DNA of 64,000 bases from Geodermatophilus ruber. Its GTDB lineage: Bacteria; Actinomycetota; Actinomycetes; Mycobacteriales; Geodermatophilaceae. The position numbers and the translations under genes were made by a program. A model generated the notes under the pieces. The model had not been told where the DNA came from. It saw only the letters and a program-made list of their open reading frames with translations, and did no database searches. This document shows positions 49,208-59,756 of the stretch, piece after piece (position 1 is the first letter of the stretch; the number at the start of each line of letters is the position of its first letter). The stretch spans positions 44,491 to 108,490 of the forward strand of contig NZ_FOSW01000007.1 of the NCBI RefSeq assembly GCF_900114385.1, in the 5' to 3' direction.

Positions 49208-49954
49208 TCAGCCGCGCAGGTGCTCGGCGTACGTCCGCCGCCCGTGGGTACCCCCGGAGGGCAGCGCCCCACCGTCCCGGACGGCGGCGGACAACCGCCC
49301 CGGCACCGGGGCGGACACCACGCGGGCACCCGGCTCCCGGGCGGCGGCCCACTCCCGCGCCACGTCGGCGGCGGTCAGCTCCTCCGGCCCGGAGTACTCG
49401 ACGACATCCCCGGACGGGGAGCCGAGCGCCACCTGGACCGTGTGGGCCGCCGCCTCGCCGACGTCCACCGGCCGGATGCGCCAGCCCATCGGCACCGGCA
49501 GGATCGGCCCGCGCCGGGCGGTGGCCAGCAGCTCGTCGACGAAGTCGTGGAACTGGGTGATGCGCAGCAGCGTCACCGGCAGTCCGGAGGCCAGCAGCAC
49601 CTGCTCGGCGGCGAACTTGGCGCGGTAGTAGCTGTAGGGGATGCGGTCGACGCCGACGATCGAGACGTAGACCAGGTGCCGCACCCGGTCCCGGTCGACC
49701 GCCTGCACCAGCCGCCGGGTCCCCGCGACGTCGACCTGCCAGGTGTCGCCACGCGGGTCGCTGGCCGCGTGCACGACCACCTCCGCGTCGCGCAGCGCCG
49801 GGGCCAGGTCGCGGCCGGTGGCCAGGTCGCCGCGCACCCCGCCCGGTCCGGTGCCGCGCCGGGACATCTGGCGCACCCGGTGCTCGCCGCCCTGCAGCAG
49901 CTCCACCATCCGCCGGCCCAGCCGCCCGGTTCCTCCGGTGACGAGAACATCCAC
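49208..49954 (-). CDS. NAD(P)H-binding (NmrA-like) protein
   Basis: The product has 248 residues of an atypical SDR. It begins DVLVTGGTGRLGRRMVELL (GxxGxxG dinucleotide motif) and continues VVVHAASDPRGDTWQVDVAGTRRLV, HLVYVSIVGVDRIPYSYYRAKFAAEQVLLASGLPVTLLRI and a C-terminal PVDVGEAAAHTVQ. The YYRAK segment has the Tyr-x-x-x-Lys spacing in relaxed form. Members act as NADP sensors or quinone reductases. The GTG start at 49952-49954 has a weak ribosome site. It is divergent from the HTH-MurA gene. Confidence 0.88.
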   Translation of the reverse strand: MDVLVTGGTGRLGRRMVELLQGGEHRVRQMSRRGTGPGGVRGDLATGRDLAPALRDAEVVVHAASDPRGDTWQVDVAGTRRLVQAVDRDRVRHLVYVSIVGVDRIPYSYYRAKFAAEQVLLASGLPVTLLRITQFHDFVDELLATARRGPILPVPMGWRIRPVDVGEAAAHTVQVALGSPSGDVVEYSGPEELTAADVAREWAAAREPGARVVSAPVPGRLSAAVRDGGALPSGGTHGRRTYAEHLRG

Positions 49955-50013
49955 GGGTGCAGTCTGGCCGGAGCCCTCCGCTGGGGCCAATCCCGAGCGC
50001 CGTGGAACTGCTC

Positions 50014-50029
50014 ATCTCACATACGAGAT
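50014..50029. promoter_or_regulatory. Inverted repeat at the HTH-MurA start
   Basis: ATCTCACATACGAGAT is a perfect 5-6-5 inverted repeat, AT-rich in a very GC-rich region, 13 bases before the GTG start. TAACGT just after it could be a -10. An XRE-type HTH is encoded by the gene itself, so self-regulation through this site is plausible. Confidence 0.5.
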
Positions 50030-50042
50030 AACGTTTCTCCTC

Positions 50043-51590
50043 GTGACGGCGCACGACTTCCCCTCGACCGACACCGCCACCCGCCGCATCGGCTCGCTGA
50101 TCCGCGACGCCCGGCGGCACCGCGGCCTCACCCAGGCGCAGCTCGCCGAGCGGCTGGGCACCAGCCAGAGCGCGATCGCCCGCATCGAGCAGGGCGGGCA
50201 GAACCTCACCCTCGAGCTGCTCAGCCGTCTCTCCGACGCCCTCGACAGCGAGCTCCTCCGCGTCGGTCCGGCCGGCCCCGCCCACCTGCGCGTCACCGGC
50301 GGGCGCCCGCTGCGGGGCAGCGTCACGGTGAAGTCCTCGAAGAACGCCGCGGTCGCGCTGCTGTGCGCGGCGTTGCTCAACCGCGGCCGGACGACACTGC
50401 GCAACGTGGCCCGCATCGTGGAGGTCGAGCGCATCCTCGACGTGCTGCGCTCCATCGGCGTCGCCGCCACCTGGGACCCCGACGGCCACGACCTCACCCT
50501 CGTCGTCCCCGACGAGCTGGACCTGGTCGGCATCGACGCCGACACCGCCCGGCGGACCCGCAGCATCATCATGTTCCTCGGGCCGCTGCTGCACCGCGCG
50601 CCCGGTTTCGACCTGCCCTACGCCGGCGGGTGCGACCTCGGCACCCGCACGGTGCAGCCGCACATGATCGCGCTGCGTCCCTTCGGCCTGGAGGTGGAGG
50701 CACGCGCCGGCGAATACCACGCCACCGTCTCCGCCCCCGGCACGGCCGACCGCACCATCGTGCTCACCGAGCGCGGGGACACGGTCACCGAGAACGCGCT
50801 GCTGGCCGCGGCGCGCGCCGACGGCACGACGACCATCCGCAACGCCAGCTGCAACTACATGGTCCAGGACCTCTGCCTGTACCTGCAGCTGCTCGGCGTC
50901 GGCATCGAGGGCCTGGGCACCACCACGCTGGTCGTCCGCGGCCGGCCGGTGATCGACGCCGACGTCGACTACACGATCAGCGAGGACCCGGTCGAGGCGA
51001 TGAGCCTGCTGACGGCGGGCATCGTGACGAGCTCGGAGCTGACCGTGTGCCGGGCACCGGTGGAGTTCCTCGAGATCGAGCTCGCCGTCCTCGCCGAGAT
51101 GGGGCTGCGCTACACGCTCTCCCCGGAGTACCTCGCCGACAACGGGCACACCCGGTTGGCCGACATCACCATCTCCCCGTCGGAGCTGCACGCCCCGATC
51201 GACAAGATCCACCCGATGCCGTTCCCGGGCCTCAACATCGACAACCTGCCGTTCTTCGCGGTGATCGCGGCGGCCGCCGGCGGGTCCACGCTGATCCACG
51301 ACTGGGTCTACGACAACCGGGCGATCCACCTCTCCGACCTGACCCGGCTCGGCGCCGACGTCCGGCTGCTCGACCCGCACCGGGTGCTGGTCACCGGCCC
51401 CACCCACTGGTCGAGCGCCGAGGTCGTCTGCCCCCCGGCGCTGCGGCCGGCGGTCTGCCTCCTGCTGGCGATGCTCGCCGCCAAGGGCACCTCGGTGCTG
51501 CGCAACGTCGACATCATCGCCCGCGGCTACGAGCAGCTCTACGAGCGGCTGATCGAGATGGGCGCGCAGATCGAGGTCTTCCGCGACTGA
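50043..51590 (+). CDS. XRE HTH fused to a MurA-like enolpyruvyl transferase
   Basis: The product has 515 residues. Residues about 16-70 are an XRE helix-turn-helix (LIRDARRHRGLTQAQLAERLGTSQSAIARIEQGG). Residues about 80-515 form the two inside-out alpha/beta domains of MurA, with SSKNAA (K100, N101) and GGCDLG (C197, matching the PEP-reactive Cys of MurA). Standard MurA is about 420 residues without an HTH. The enzyme would add enolpyruvate from PEP to UDP-GlcNAc. The GTG at 50043 lacks a ribosome site and sits close to a -10-like TAACGT, so a leaderless mRNA is likely. A second, ordinary murA is expected elsewhere in the genome. Whether this copy is an enzyme, a regulator or both cannot be told. 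Confidence 0.9.
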   Translation: MTAHDFPSTDTATRRIGSLIRDARRHRGLTQAQLAERLGTSQSAIARIEQGGQNLTLELLSRLSDALDSELLRVGPAGPAHLRVTGGRPLRGSVTVKSSKNAAVALLCAALLNRGRTTLRNVARIVEVERILDVLRSIGVAATWDPDGHDLTLVVPDELDLVGIDADTARRTRSIIMFLGPLLHRAPGFDLPYAGGCDLGTRTVQPHMIALRPFGLEVEARAGEYHATVSAPGTADRTIVLTERGDTVTENALLAAARADGTTTIRNASCNYMVQDLCLYLQLLGVGIEGLGTTTLVVRGRPVIDADVDYTISEDPVEAMSLLTAGIVTSSELTVCRAPVEFLEIELAVLAEMGLRYTLSPEYLADNGHTRLADITISPSELHAPIDKIHPMPFPGLNIDNLPFFAVIAAAAGGSTLIHDWVYDNRAIHLSDLTRLGADVRLLDPHRVLVTGPTHWSSAEVVCPPALRPAVCLLLAMLAAKGTSVLRNVDIIARGYEQLYERLIEMGAQIEVFRD

Positions 51591-51595
51591 GAGGA

Positions 51596-51644
51596 CCCCC
51601 TGCCCCCCACCGCTCGCACGCTCGCGGCGGGACCCTGCAGGGGG
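51596..51644. ncRNA. 49-nt stem-loop element, copy 2
   Basis: It has the same architecture as copy 1: outer stem CCCCCTGC/GCAGGGGG, inner stem with CCGC/GCGG, 10-nt loop TCGCACGCTC as read on plus. It starts five bases after the HTH-MurA stop. The strand that pairs without mismatch is minus, which could also end transcription of the convergent SDR gene. Confidence 0.7.
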
Positions 51645-51682
51645 CCGCCGCTGGTCACGACGCCGGGTTCCTCCCGACTCGT

Positions 51683-52441
51683 TCAGCGCTCCTGGTCGGT
51701 GGGGCGGATCAGGATCTCGTTGACGGCGACGTGCGGCGGCTGGGTGACCACGTAGCGGATCGCGCGGGCGATGTCGTCGGCCTGCAGCGTGCGCATGTTC
51801 TCCGCCATCTGCCGGGAGGCCTCGCGCGCCTCGGGCTGGGTGATGTGGCTGGACAGCTCCGTCGCCACCGCGCCGGGCTCGACCAGGGAGACCCGCACCC
51901 CCCGGGCGGTCACCTCCTGGCGCAGCGACTCGCTGAAGGCGTTGACCGCCCACTTGCTGGCGTTGTAGACGCCGGCCCCCTTGCGCGCGGTCCGGCCGGC
52001 GACGCTGGAGATGTTCACGATGTCGCCGGACCCCTGCTCGAGCATCCCGTCGACGGCGGCGTGCGTCATGTACATCAGGCCGAGCACGTTGGTGTGGATC
52101 ATCCGGCGCCAGTCCTCGGTGTCGGCCCCGACGATCGTGCCGAGCAGCATCACGCCGGCGTTGTTCACCAGCACGTCCAGGCCGCCGAGCTCCTCCCGGG
52201 TGTGACGGACGGCGTCGATGCAGGCCTGCTCCTCGGTCACGTCCAGGTCCAGCGCCAGCACGCGGGCGCCCTCGTCCCGGAGCTTGGCTGCGAGGTCGTC
52301 GAGCCGGTCGCGGCGGCGGGCGCCGATCGCGACAGCGGCACCGGCAGCGGCCAGGGCGATGGCGGTGGCCTCCCCGATGCCGGACGACGCGCCGGTGACC
52401 AGCGCAACCTTGCCGGCGAGCGGACGGGCGACGTCGGTCAT
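51683..52441 (-). CDS. Short-chain dehydrogenase/reductase (YdfG-like)
   Basis: The product has 252 residues. Marks are VTGASSGIGEATAIAL near 16, DLDVT, NNAG in LVNNAGVMLLG, a catalytic Ser in NISSVAG and YxxxK in YNASKWAVNAFS. C-terminal VTQPPHVAVNEILIRPT is typical of the YdfG/serine 3-dehydrogenase-like cluster. It would use NADP(H) on a small hydroxy-acid or carbonyl; the substrate is unknown. GGGAGGAA precedes the ATG at 52439-52441. No operon partner is evident. Confidence 0.93.
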   Translation of the reverse strand: MTDVARPLAGKVALVTGASSGIGEATAIALAAAGAAVAIGARRRDRLDDLAAKLRDEGARVLALDLDVTEEQACIDAVRHTREELGGLDVLVNNAGVMLLGTIVGADTEDWRRMIHTNVLGLMYMTHAAVDGMLEQGSGDIVNISSVAGRTARKGAGVYNASKWAVNAFSESLRQEVTARGVRVSLVEPGAVATELSSHITQPEAREASRQMAENMRTLQADDIARAIRYVVTQPPHVAVNEILIRPTDQER

Positions 52442-52523
52442 GCGGTTCCTCCCTCACGGCCGCCCGGTGCGGCCCCGCCCCCAGCCTCGTCGACGGGGTC
52501 GGGCCCGGTGCGCGGAGGGGGGG

Positions 52524-53261
52524 TCAGGTCAGCGAGACGCCGAAGCCGCGGACGGCCAGCCGCAGCAGCACCGGTCCCGGCCGCAACAGGTCGTCGACGC
52601 GGGCGGCGGCGGCCGCCTCCAGCTGGGCCACCCGGCGGGGGTAGCTCCCCGGCCCGCGCCGGCGTGCGACGTCCAGCTGCGCGGCGTTGGCCCACACCTT
52701 GCGCCGCGACTCGCGCAGGAACACCTGGCTGGCCGTGCGGTTGGCCGGGGCCAGCACCCGGTCCAGGACCGTGCGCCGCCCGCCGGCCCGGTGCAGCTCG
52801 ACGTCCTCCGCGGCGACCCGCGCGGCCAGCACCCGGTCGATCCGTTCATGGTCGCGGCGCCGGCGGTCGAGCAGCTCGGAGTCGTCGAACCCCTCCGGCG
52901 GGATCATGGCCACCAGCGACTGCGGCAGGTCGAAGTTGATGTGCGCGTTCATGCCCAGCAGCACGTGCGCCTCCGGTGGCAGATCGGGGCGGGCGCCGAA
53001 GGCCAGCCGCCACGGCCGCGGCGGGCCGGCCGGGTCCCGCCGGTGCGCGGCCAGCGCGTCGAGGTAGCGGCAGGCGAAGTCGACGTCCCACTCCTCGACC
53101 CACGCCGGCTCCTCGAAGCCGCCGCCGTCGATGGCCGCGCCGACGGCCACCGTGGTGCGCAGGTAGGTGCCCAGGAAGAACCGGGCCGGGTCCCCGCCGG
53201 CCTCCAGCGGGGCCAGCAGCCCGGTCATCCGCGCCACCAGGGCGTCCACGCCGGCGCCCAT
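52524..53261 (-). CDS. DUF5995 family protein
   Basis: The product has 245 residues, all alpha. The conserved block VLLGMNAHINFDLPQSLVAMIPPEGF is the family mark. Further features are YLRTTVAVGAAIDGGGF and a basic helical end. No membrane segment is present. The function is unknown. GGGAGG lies nine bases before the ATG at 53259-53261. It follows the PucR regulator gene by 18 bases on the same strand, so both may share a transcript. Confidence 0.78.
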   Translation of the reverse strand: MGAGVDALVARMTGLLAPLEAGGDPARFFLGTYLRTTVAVGAAIDGGGFEEPAWVEEWDVDFACRYLDALAAHRRDPAGPPRPWRLAFGARPDLPPEAHVLLGMNAHINFDLPQSLVAMIPPEGFDDSELLDRRRRDHERIDRVLAARVAAEDVELHRAGGRRTVLDRVLAPANRTASQVFLRESRRKVWANAAQLDVARRRGPGSYPRRVAQLEAAAAARVDDLLRPGPVLLRLAVRGFGVSLT

Positions 53262-53279
53262 GCGCGCGTGCCTCCCGGC

Positions 53280-55136
53280 TCAGGTCAGGGCGTCGAGCCC
53301 CTCGTCCGGGGGCTGGGTCAGCGCGGCGTCCACCGGCGGGCGGTGCGGCTGGTCCAGCCCCCGCATCCGGGCCGCGTGCAGCGCCAGCAGCAGGTTCAGC
53401 CGCAGGGTGGGGTCGGTCGTGAACGGGCCGAGCAGCCGCTCCAGCTTGCCGATGCGGTACCGCATCGTGTTGTAGTGGAAGTGCAGCCGCCGGGCGGACT
53501 CCGCGACGTTGAGGTTGGTCTCCAGCAGCACCCGCAGCGTCTCGCGCAGGTCGGCGGAGTCCGGGTCGGAGGCGTCGGCCAGCGAGCCCAGCACCTCGTC
53601 GACGTAGTTGCGCAGCTCGGTGCTGTCCGGGATCAGCGACAGCAGCCGGAACACCCCGAGCTGGTCGAAGTGGGTCACCGCCGAGGTGCCGTGGATCTCC
53701 TGGCCCACGGCCAGCGCCCGGGCCGCCTGCTGGTGCGCCTCGCCCAGGGCCGACAGCGAGGCGGCGGGCCGGCCGATGCCGGTGCCCAGCACCCGGCCCA
53801 CCCGGCGCACCCGGGCGTTCACCCGCGAGGTCACCGCCGACACCAGCGAGGTGATCTCCTCCGGCGTGTGGCCGTCGAGCGGCAGCACGGTGACGATCTC
53901 GGTGGACAGCCCGGCCACCGCGGCGCCGGACACCTCGGTCTCCAGCGCGGCCCGCCAGCCGTCGGCCAGCCGGTCGAGGACGTCGAGGGCGCGGGTGGGG
54001 TCGGCAGTGGCGTCCGCGGCGGTCTCGGTGGCGGTCACCAGGACCACGACCGGCCCGTCCAGCCGCCAGCCGAAGGACCGGGTCTGCGCCAGCGCCCGCT
54101 CGGTGTGCCGCAGGGAACCGCCGACCAGCCGCCGCACCAGGTCGCCCTGGAACCGCAGCTCCACCGAGTGGACGGCCTGCTGGCGGATGACCGACAGGGC
54201 CGAGACGACGGCCGCGCGCTCCAGCACCCCGCCGGCGCCGACCATCATCGGCCCGGTGCGGTGGACGGCGACCAGCCAGCCGTGCCGCTGCTCGCCGGCC
54301 ATGATCGGCGCGACCGCGTACTCCCCGACCCCGCCGGGCAGCTCGTGGTGCCCCGGAACGAGGAGGATGCCGTCGGCCGGCGAGAGGTCGGCGTCGGCCA
54401 GCACGTCGGCCGGGGTCACCGTGACCTGGTCGGCACGGACGCCGGAGAGCCGCCGGGACGGCGCCATGAGGGCCAGCTCGTCCTCGGCCTCGGCGTCCAG
54501 CAGCCACAGCCAGTCGCTGATCTCGGCCACGTCGTCGGCCGGGCCGGCGGTGGTGACGATCTCCCGGTCCGGGCCCAGCCCCAGGACGGCGGCGCCCTGG
54601 AGGAAGGACGCCAGCCGCTCGGTCACCTCGGCCAGCCCGCCGCCGCTGAGCGCGACGTCGATGAACTGGTCGTGCATGCGGAAGGAGAGCGCGAGCGCCT
54701 CGCTCTGCTTGCCGACGACGGCGCCCAGCACCTCGGAGACGAGCTCGTCGGTGCGGACGTCGGCGGGGAGGGCCAGCACGGGGAAGGCCCGCCGGTCGGC
54801 CTCGGCCAGCACCTCGGCCGGCACCGGCGAGGGCCCCTCGGCGCGGGGGAAGGCCAGCGCGGTGGTGCCCATGGCGCCCAGCCGCTCGACCAGGGCGCGG
54901 CAGTCGGCCGGGTCGGCCGGAGGGAGCCGGGCCCCGAGCACGACCAGCACGTCGGGACCGGCGAGCGCGAGCGGGTCCACCGGGTCGTCGACGACCATGT
55001 GCCGCAGCACGCGGTTCAGCCCGGCGGCGCCGGCCACGACCTCGGCACCGGCCAGCCCGGGCAGCTCGAGCGCCTCGGCGAGGGTGAGCCCGACGCGCTC
55101 GTGCCAGCCGGCGCGGTCCGGTGGGTTCTGCGTCAC
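53280..55136 (-). CDS. PucR/CdaR-family transcriptional regulator
   Basis: The product has 618 residues. The N-terminal PucR-type sensor domain (LTLAEALELPGLAGAEVVAGAAGLNRVLRHMVVDDP) spans about 10-135. A GAF-like middle part follows. A C-terminal HTH_30 closes it (LRETLRVLLETNLNVAESARRLHFHYNTMRYRIGKLERLLG). Such regulators often control purine, ureide or amino-acid catabolism. The GTG start at 55134-55136 with CGGAGGCG was chosen; the frame runs 44 codons further but without homology. It is divergent from an AllH-like gene, its most likely target. Confidence 0.9.
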   Translation of the reverse strand: MTQNPPDRAGWHERVGLTLAEALELPGLAGAEVVAGAAGLNRVLRHMVVDDPVDPLALAGPDVLVVLGARLPPADPADCRALVERLGAMGTTALAFPRAEGPSPVPAEVLAEADRRAFPVLALPADVRTDELVSEVLGAVVGKQSEALALSFRMHDQFIDVALSGGGLAEVTERLASFLQGAAVLGLGPDREIVTTAGPADDVAEISDWLWLLDAEAEDELALMAPSRRLSGVRADQVTVTPADVLADADLSPADGILLVPGHHELPGGVGEYAVAPIMAGEQRHGWLVAVHRTGPMMVGAGGVLERAAVVSALSVIRQQAVHSVELRFQGDLVRRLVGGSLRHTERALAQTRSFGWRLDGPVVVLVTATETAADATADPTRALDVLDRLADGWRAALETEVSGAAVAGLSTEIVTVLPLDGHTPEEITSLVSAVTSRVNARVRRVGRVLGTGIGRPAASLSALGEAHQQAARALAVGQEIHGTSAVTHFDQLGVFRLLSLIPDSTELRNYVDEVLGSLADASDPDSADLRETLRVLLETNLNVAESARRLHFHYNTMRYRIGKLERLLGPFTTDPTLRLNLLLALHAARMRGLDQPHRPPVDAALTQPPDEGLDALT

Positions 55137-55499
55137 AGGCGCCTCCGGGGCCGACAGGGAGCGACGAAGAGGGATCGCACCGTTACCCCTTGTTGTGATG
55201 GTGAGCGTTGCGTCACCCTGGGTCACGGTCTCCACCCTCCCAGTTGCCGTCTTGATCGGCCATACCACGACATCCTGTCAGGACTGCCTGGACCAACGTC
55301 CCCATTCTTGGCGACTTCCGCCATACAAGGGCATGCGACGCGCCGCTTAGGTTCGAAGCCCGGTTCCACTCCGCCCGCAGGATGGTAGGCCGGTCACCGC
55401 ATGCTGGTGCGCCGAGTCCCCCCGACGGGCGAGGCGGGCCTGGGTGGGAGGCCTCGAGCCGACGGTGCCTCCCATTGCATCAACGGTGAAGAGGCCACC
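55137..55499. promoter_or_regulatory. Divergent promoter region of PucR and AllH-like genes
   Basis: This 363-base gap has lower GC than its surroundings in parts (TTGTTGTGATGG near 55190; CCATTCTTGGCG near 55305). It holds the promoters of both genes. GGCGACTTCCGCC (5-bp relaxed symmetry) near 55307 is a possible operator, but nothing is compelling. No gene is seen in it. Confidence 0.5.
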
Positions 55500-56510
55500 A
55501 TGCGCACCATCGACGAGACCACCGGCTCCGGGAGCGTGCGGCCCGGAACGCCCACCTCCTCGCGCGGCCGCGCCGCCCGCGCCGGAGTCCCCACCATCCC
55601 CCTGCCGCGCGAATCGGCCCAGGCCGCCGCCCGCACCGCCCGCTCCGCCCGCGCCGCCACCGCGGTGCCGGCCTCGGCCAGCACCGGCGTCGCCGAGCTC
55701 CTCCGGGGACCGGTCCGCCCGGCGCGCGTGCTCATGAGCGTCCCGGCGGCGGTGTACCTCCAGACGACCGGGGACCGCGGCAGCGAGGTCGTGGGCGTCC
55801 TGACCAGCGACGCCGCGCGGCTGCCGCTCGGCTGCGTCCTCTTCCGCCCGAGCAACGGCCGGCCGCTCGTGGCCCTGCCCAGCGGGGCGCCCGCCGAGGT
55901 CGGCGGTGGCCGGATCGTCGTCGGTGACCTGGCCGTCAGCGCCGCCGCCTGGTGGGAGCCGCGCCCCCGGCTGCCCAGCGCCCAGCCGGCACTGCTGCCC
56001 GAGGGCGTCCGGCAGCTGCGCAACGCCCTCTACGGCGAGGGCGTCCCGCACAGCGCCTTCACCCTGCCCGGCCTGCCGCCCGGCCCCGGCGGCCCTTTGG
56101 CCGCCCTGCGGGGCGCCGTCCGCCGGGCCGACCTCGACGCCGCCCTGCGGACGGCCGCCCGTCTCGTCGGCCTCGGCCCGGGTCTGACCCCGGCCGGCGA
56201 CGACGTGATGGCCGGCACGATGGCCGGGCTGGTCCTGCTCGGCCACCCCGCCGCCGAGCGGTTCGCCGCCGGCGTCTACGCCCTCGCAGCCGGGCGCACC
56301 ACGGAGCTGTCGCGGGCGCTGCTCCGACACGCCGCCGCGGGCCGGGTCAGCGGCGAGTACGCCGCGGTGCTGCACGGCCTGGTCGGCGAGCGGCCGCTCG
56401 GCCCGGCCATCGCGGGCCTGCTGGCCACCGGGTCCACCAGCGGCCGGGCCATGGCCCTGGGGCTGTGCACCGCGATCGACCTCGTGGACCGGACCACCCG
56501 GAACCGGTGA
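55500..56510 (+). CDS. AllH-like DUF2877 protein
   Basis: The product has 336 residues. After a basic low-complexity start of about 60 residues, the DUF2877 core begins (GVAELLRGPVRPARVLMSVPAAVYL) and contains the hallmark LVGLGPGLTPAGDDVMAGTMAGLVLL. The E. coli relative YlbF/AllH is part of the oxamate carbamoyltransferase of allantoin breakdown. The partner subunits AllF and AllG are not in the window, so here the role is open. GAAGAGG precedes the ATG at 55500. PucR-family regulators commonly sit beside this family. Confidence 0.85.
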   Translation: MRTIDETTGSGSVRPGTPTSSRGRAARAGVPTIPLPRESAQAAARTARSARAATAVPASASTGVAELLRGPVRPARVLMSVPAAVYLQTTGDRGSEVVGVLTSDAARLPLGCVLFRPSNGRPLVALPSGAPAEVGGGRIVVGDLAVSAAAWWEPRPRLPSAQPALLPEGVRQLRNALYGEGVPHSAFTLPGLPPGPGGPLAALRGAVRRADLDAALRTAARLVGLGPGLTPAGDDVMAGTMAGLVLLGHPAAERFAAGVYALAAGRTTELSRALLRHAAAGRVSGEYAAVLHGLVGERPLGPAIAGLLATGSTSGRAMALGLCTAIDLVDRTTRNR

Positions 56511-56522
56511 GCACGGACGCGT

Positions 56523-56553
56523 GAGAGCCCCCGCCCTCGGGACGGGGGCTCTC
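56523..56553. terminator. Hairpin between allH-like gene and hisG
   Basis: GAGAGCCCCCG (56523-56533) is exactly complementary to 56543-56553, with a 9-nt loop. Stems can extend by wobble pairs. It lies between two convergent stops and probably serves both. Confidence 0.75.
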
Positions 56554-56578
56554 GCGTGCGATCCGGAGGATCGCGGTG

Positions 56579-57445
56579 TCACAGCCGGCAGGCGTGGATG
56601 CTGGTCACCAGGATCGCGCGGGCGCCGAGCTCCCACAGCTCGTCCATCACCCGGTTGGTCTCGCTCTGGGCGACCATGGCCCGCACCGCCGACCACCCCT
56701 CGGTCTGCAGCGGGCTGACCGTCGGGCCCTCGAGCCCGGGGGTGAGCGCGGTCGCCTTGGCCAGCAGCTCGTTCGGGCAGTCGTAGTCGAGCATCACGTA
56801 CTGCCGGGCGACGAGGACCCCCCGTAGGCGGCGGCGCAGCTGGGCGACCGCCGGGATCTCCTCGGCGCCCGCCCGCCGAACCAGGATGGCCTCGCTGGTG
56901 AGCACCGGCTCGCCGATGATGTGCAACCCGGCCGCGCGCAGCGTCGTGCCGGTCTCCACGACGTCGCAGACGGCGTCGGCGACGCCGAGCCGGCAGGCGG
57001 TCTCCACCGCGCCGTCGAGCTTGACCACGCCGGCGCTGATGCCCTGGTCGTCGAGGTAGCGCTGGAGCAGGACCGGGTAGGCGGTGGCGATCCGCTTGCC
57101 GGCCAGCTGCTCGACGCTCTCGATGCCGGACTCCACCGGGACGGCGAACCGGAACGACGAGCGCCCGAAGCCCAGCGGCATGACCTCCACCGCGGCCGCA
57201 CCCTCGCCGTCGGCCGGCGCGGTCTCCAGCAGCATGTCGCGCCCGGTGATGCCGACGTCGAGCGTGCCGGCGGCGACGTAGACGGCGATGTCCCGCGGCC
57301 GCAGGTAGAAGAACTCGGTGTCGCTGTCGGGGTCGTAGACGGCGAGGTCCTTGGTGCTGCGCCGCTGCCGGTACCCGCTCTCGGACAGCATCGCCGCCGC
57401 CGGCTCGCTGAGGACGCCCTTGTTGGGCACGGCGATGCGCAGCAC
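56579..57445 (-). CDS. hisG: ATP phosphoribosyltransferase
   Basis: The product has 288 residues. It opens LRIAVPNKGVLSEPAAAMLSESGY and has the catalytic-domain marks DIAVYVAAGTLDVGITGRDMLLE and DAVCDVVETGTTLRAAGL. The C-terminal regulatory domain (MLDYDCPNELLAKATALTPGLEGPTVSPLQ, ILVTSIHACRL) identifies the long form, which is fed back by histidine. It starts histidine synthesis from ATP and PRPP. GTG at 57445 follows GAGGAG. It is the last gene of the rpe-rib-his operon, with a 49-nt stem-loop between hisE and hisG. Confidence 0.95.
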   Translation of the reverse strand: MLRIAVPNKGVLSEPAAAMLSESGYRQRRSTKDLAVYDPDSDTEFFYLRPRDIAVYVAAGTLDVGITGRDMLLETAPADGEGAAAVEVMPLGFGRSSFRFAVPVESGIESVEQLAGKRIATAYPVLLQRYLDDQGISAGVVKLDGAVETACRLGVADAVCDVVETGTTLRAAGLHIIGEPVLTSEAILVRRAGAEEIPAVAQLRRRLRGVLVARQYVMLDYDCPNELLAKATALTPGLEGPTVSPLQTEGWSAVRAMVAQSETNRVMDELWELGARAILVTSIHACRL

Positions 57446-57484
57446 TCGAGGTCTCCTCGGACGTGAGATGACAGGGCGGCCCGG

Positions 57485-57533
57485 CCCCGTCCAGAGGCTC
57501 GCCCCGAGCATGTGAGGGGTGAGGAGGACGGGG
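57485..57533. ncRNA. 49-nt stem-loop element, copy 3 (diverged)
   Basis: The outer stem is CCCCGTCC/GGACGGGG and the inner stem CTC-G-CCCC/GGGG-T-GAG on plus, with loop GAGCATGTGA. Compared with copies 1 and 2 both stems changed on both sides (covariation), while the loop and the wobble position are kept. On plus it is followed by TGTTTTT. It lies after the hisE stop (57540) and before hisG. Confidence 0.65.
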
Positions 57534-57539
57534 TGTTTT

Positions 57540-59752
<2,213 letters not shown>

Positions 59753-59756
<4 letters not shown>

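Noticed and set aside
48294..52457. 1387-codon minus-strand open frame
   Set aside because: It covers five genes on both strands. Only short parts are real (EamA N-terminal half); the rest is a shadow.
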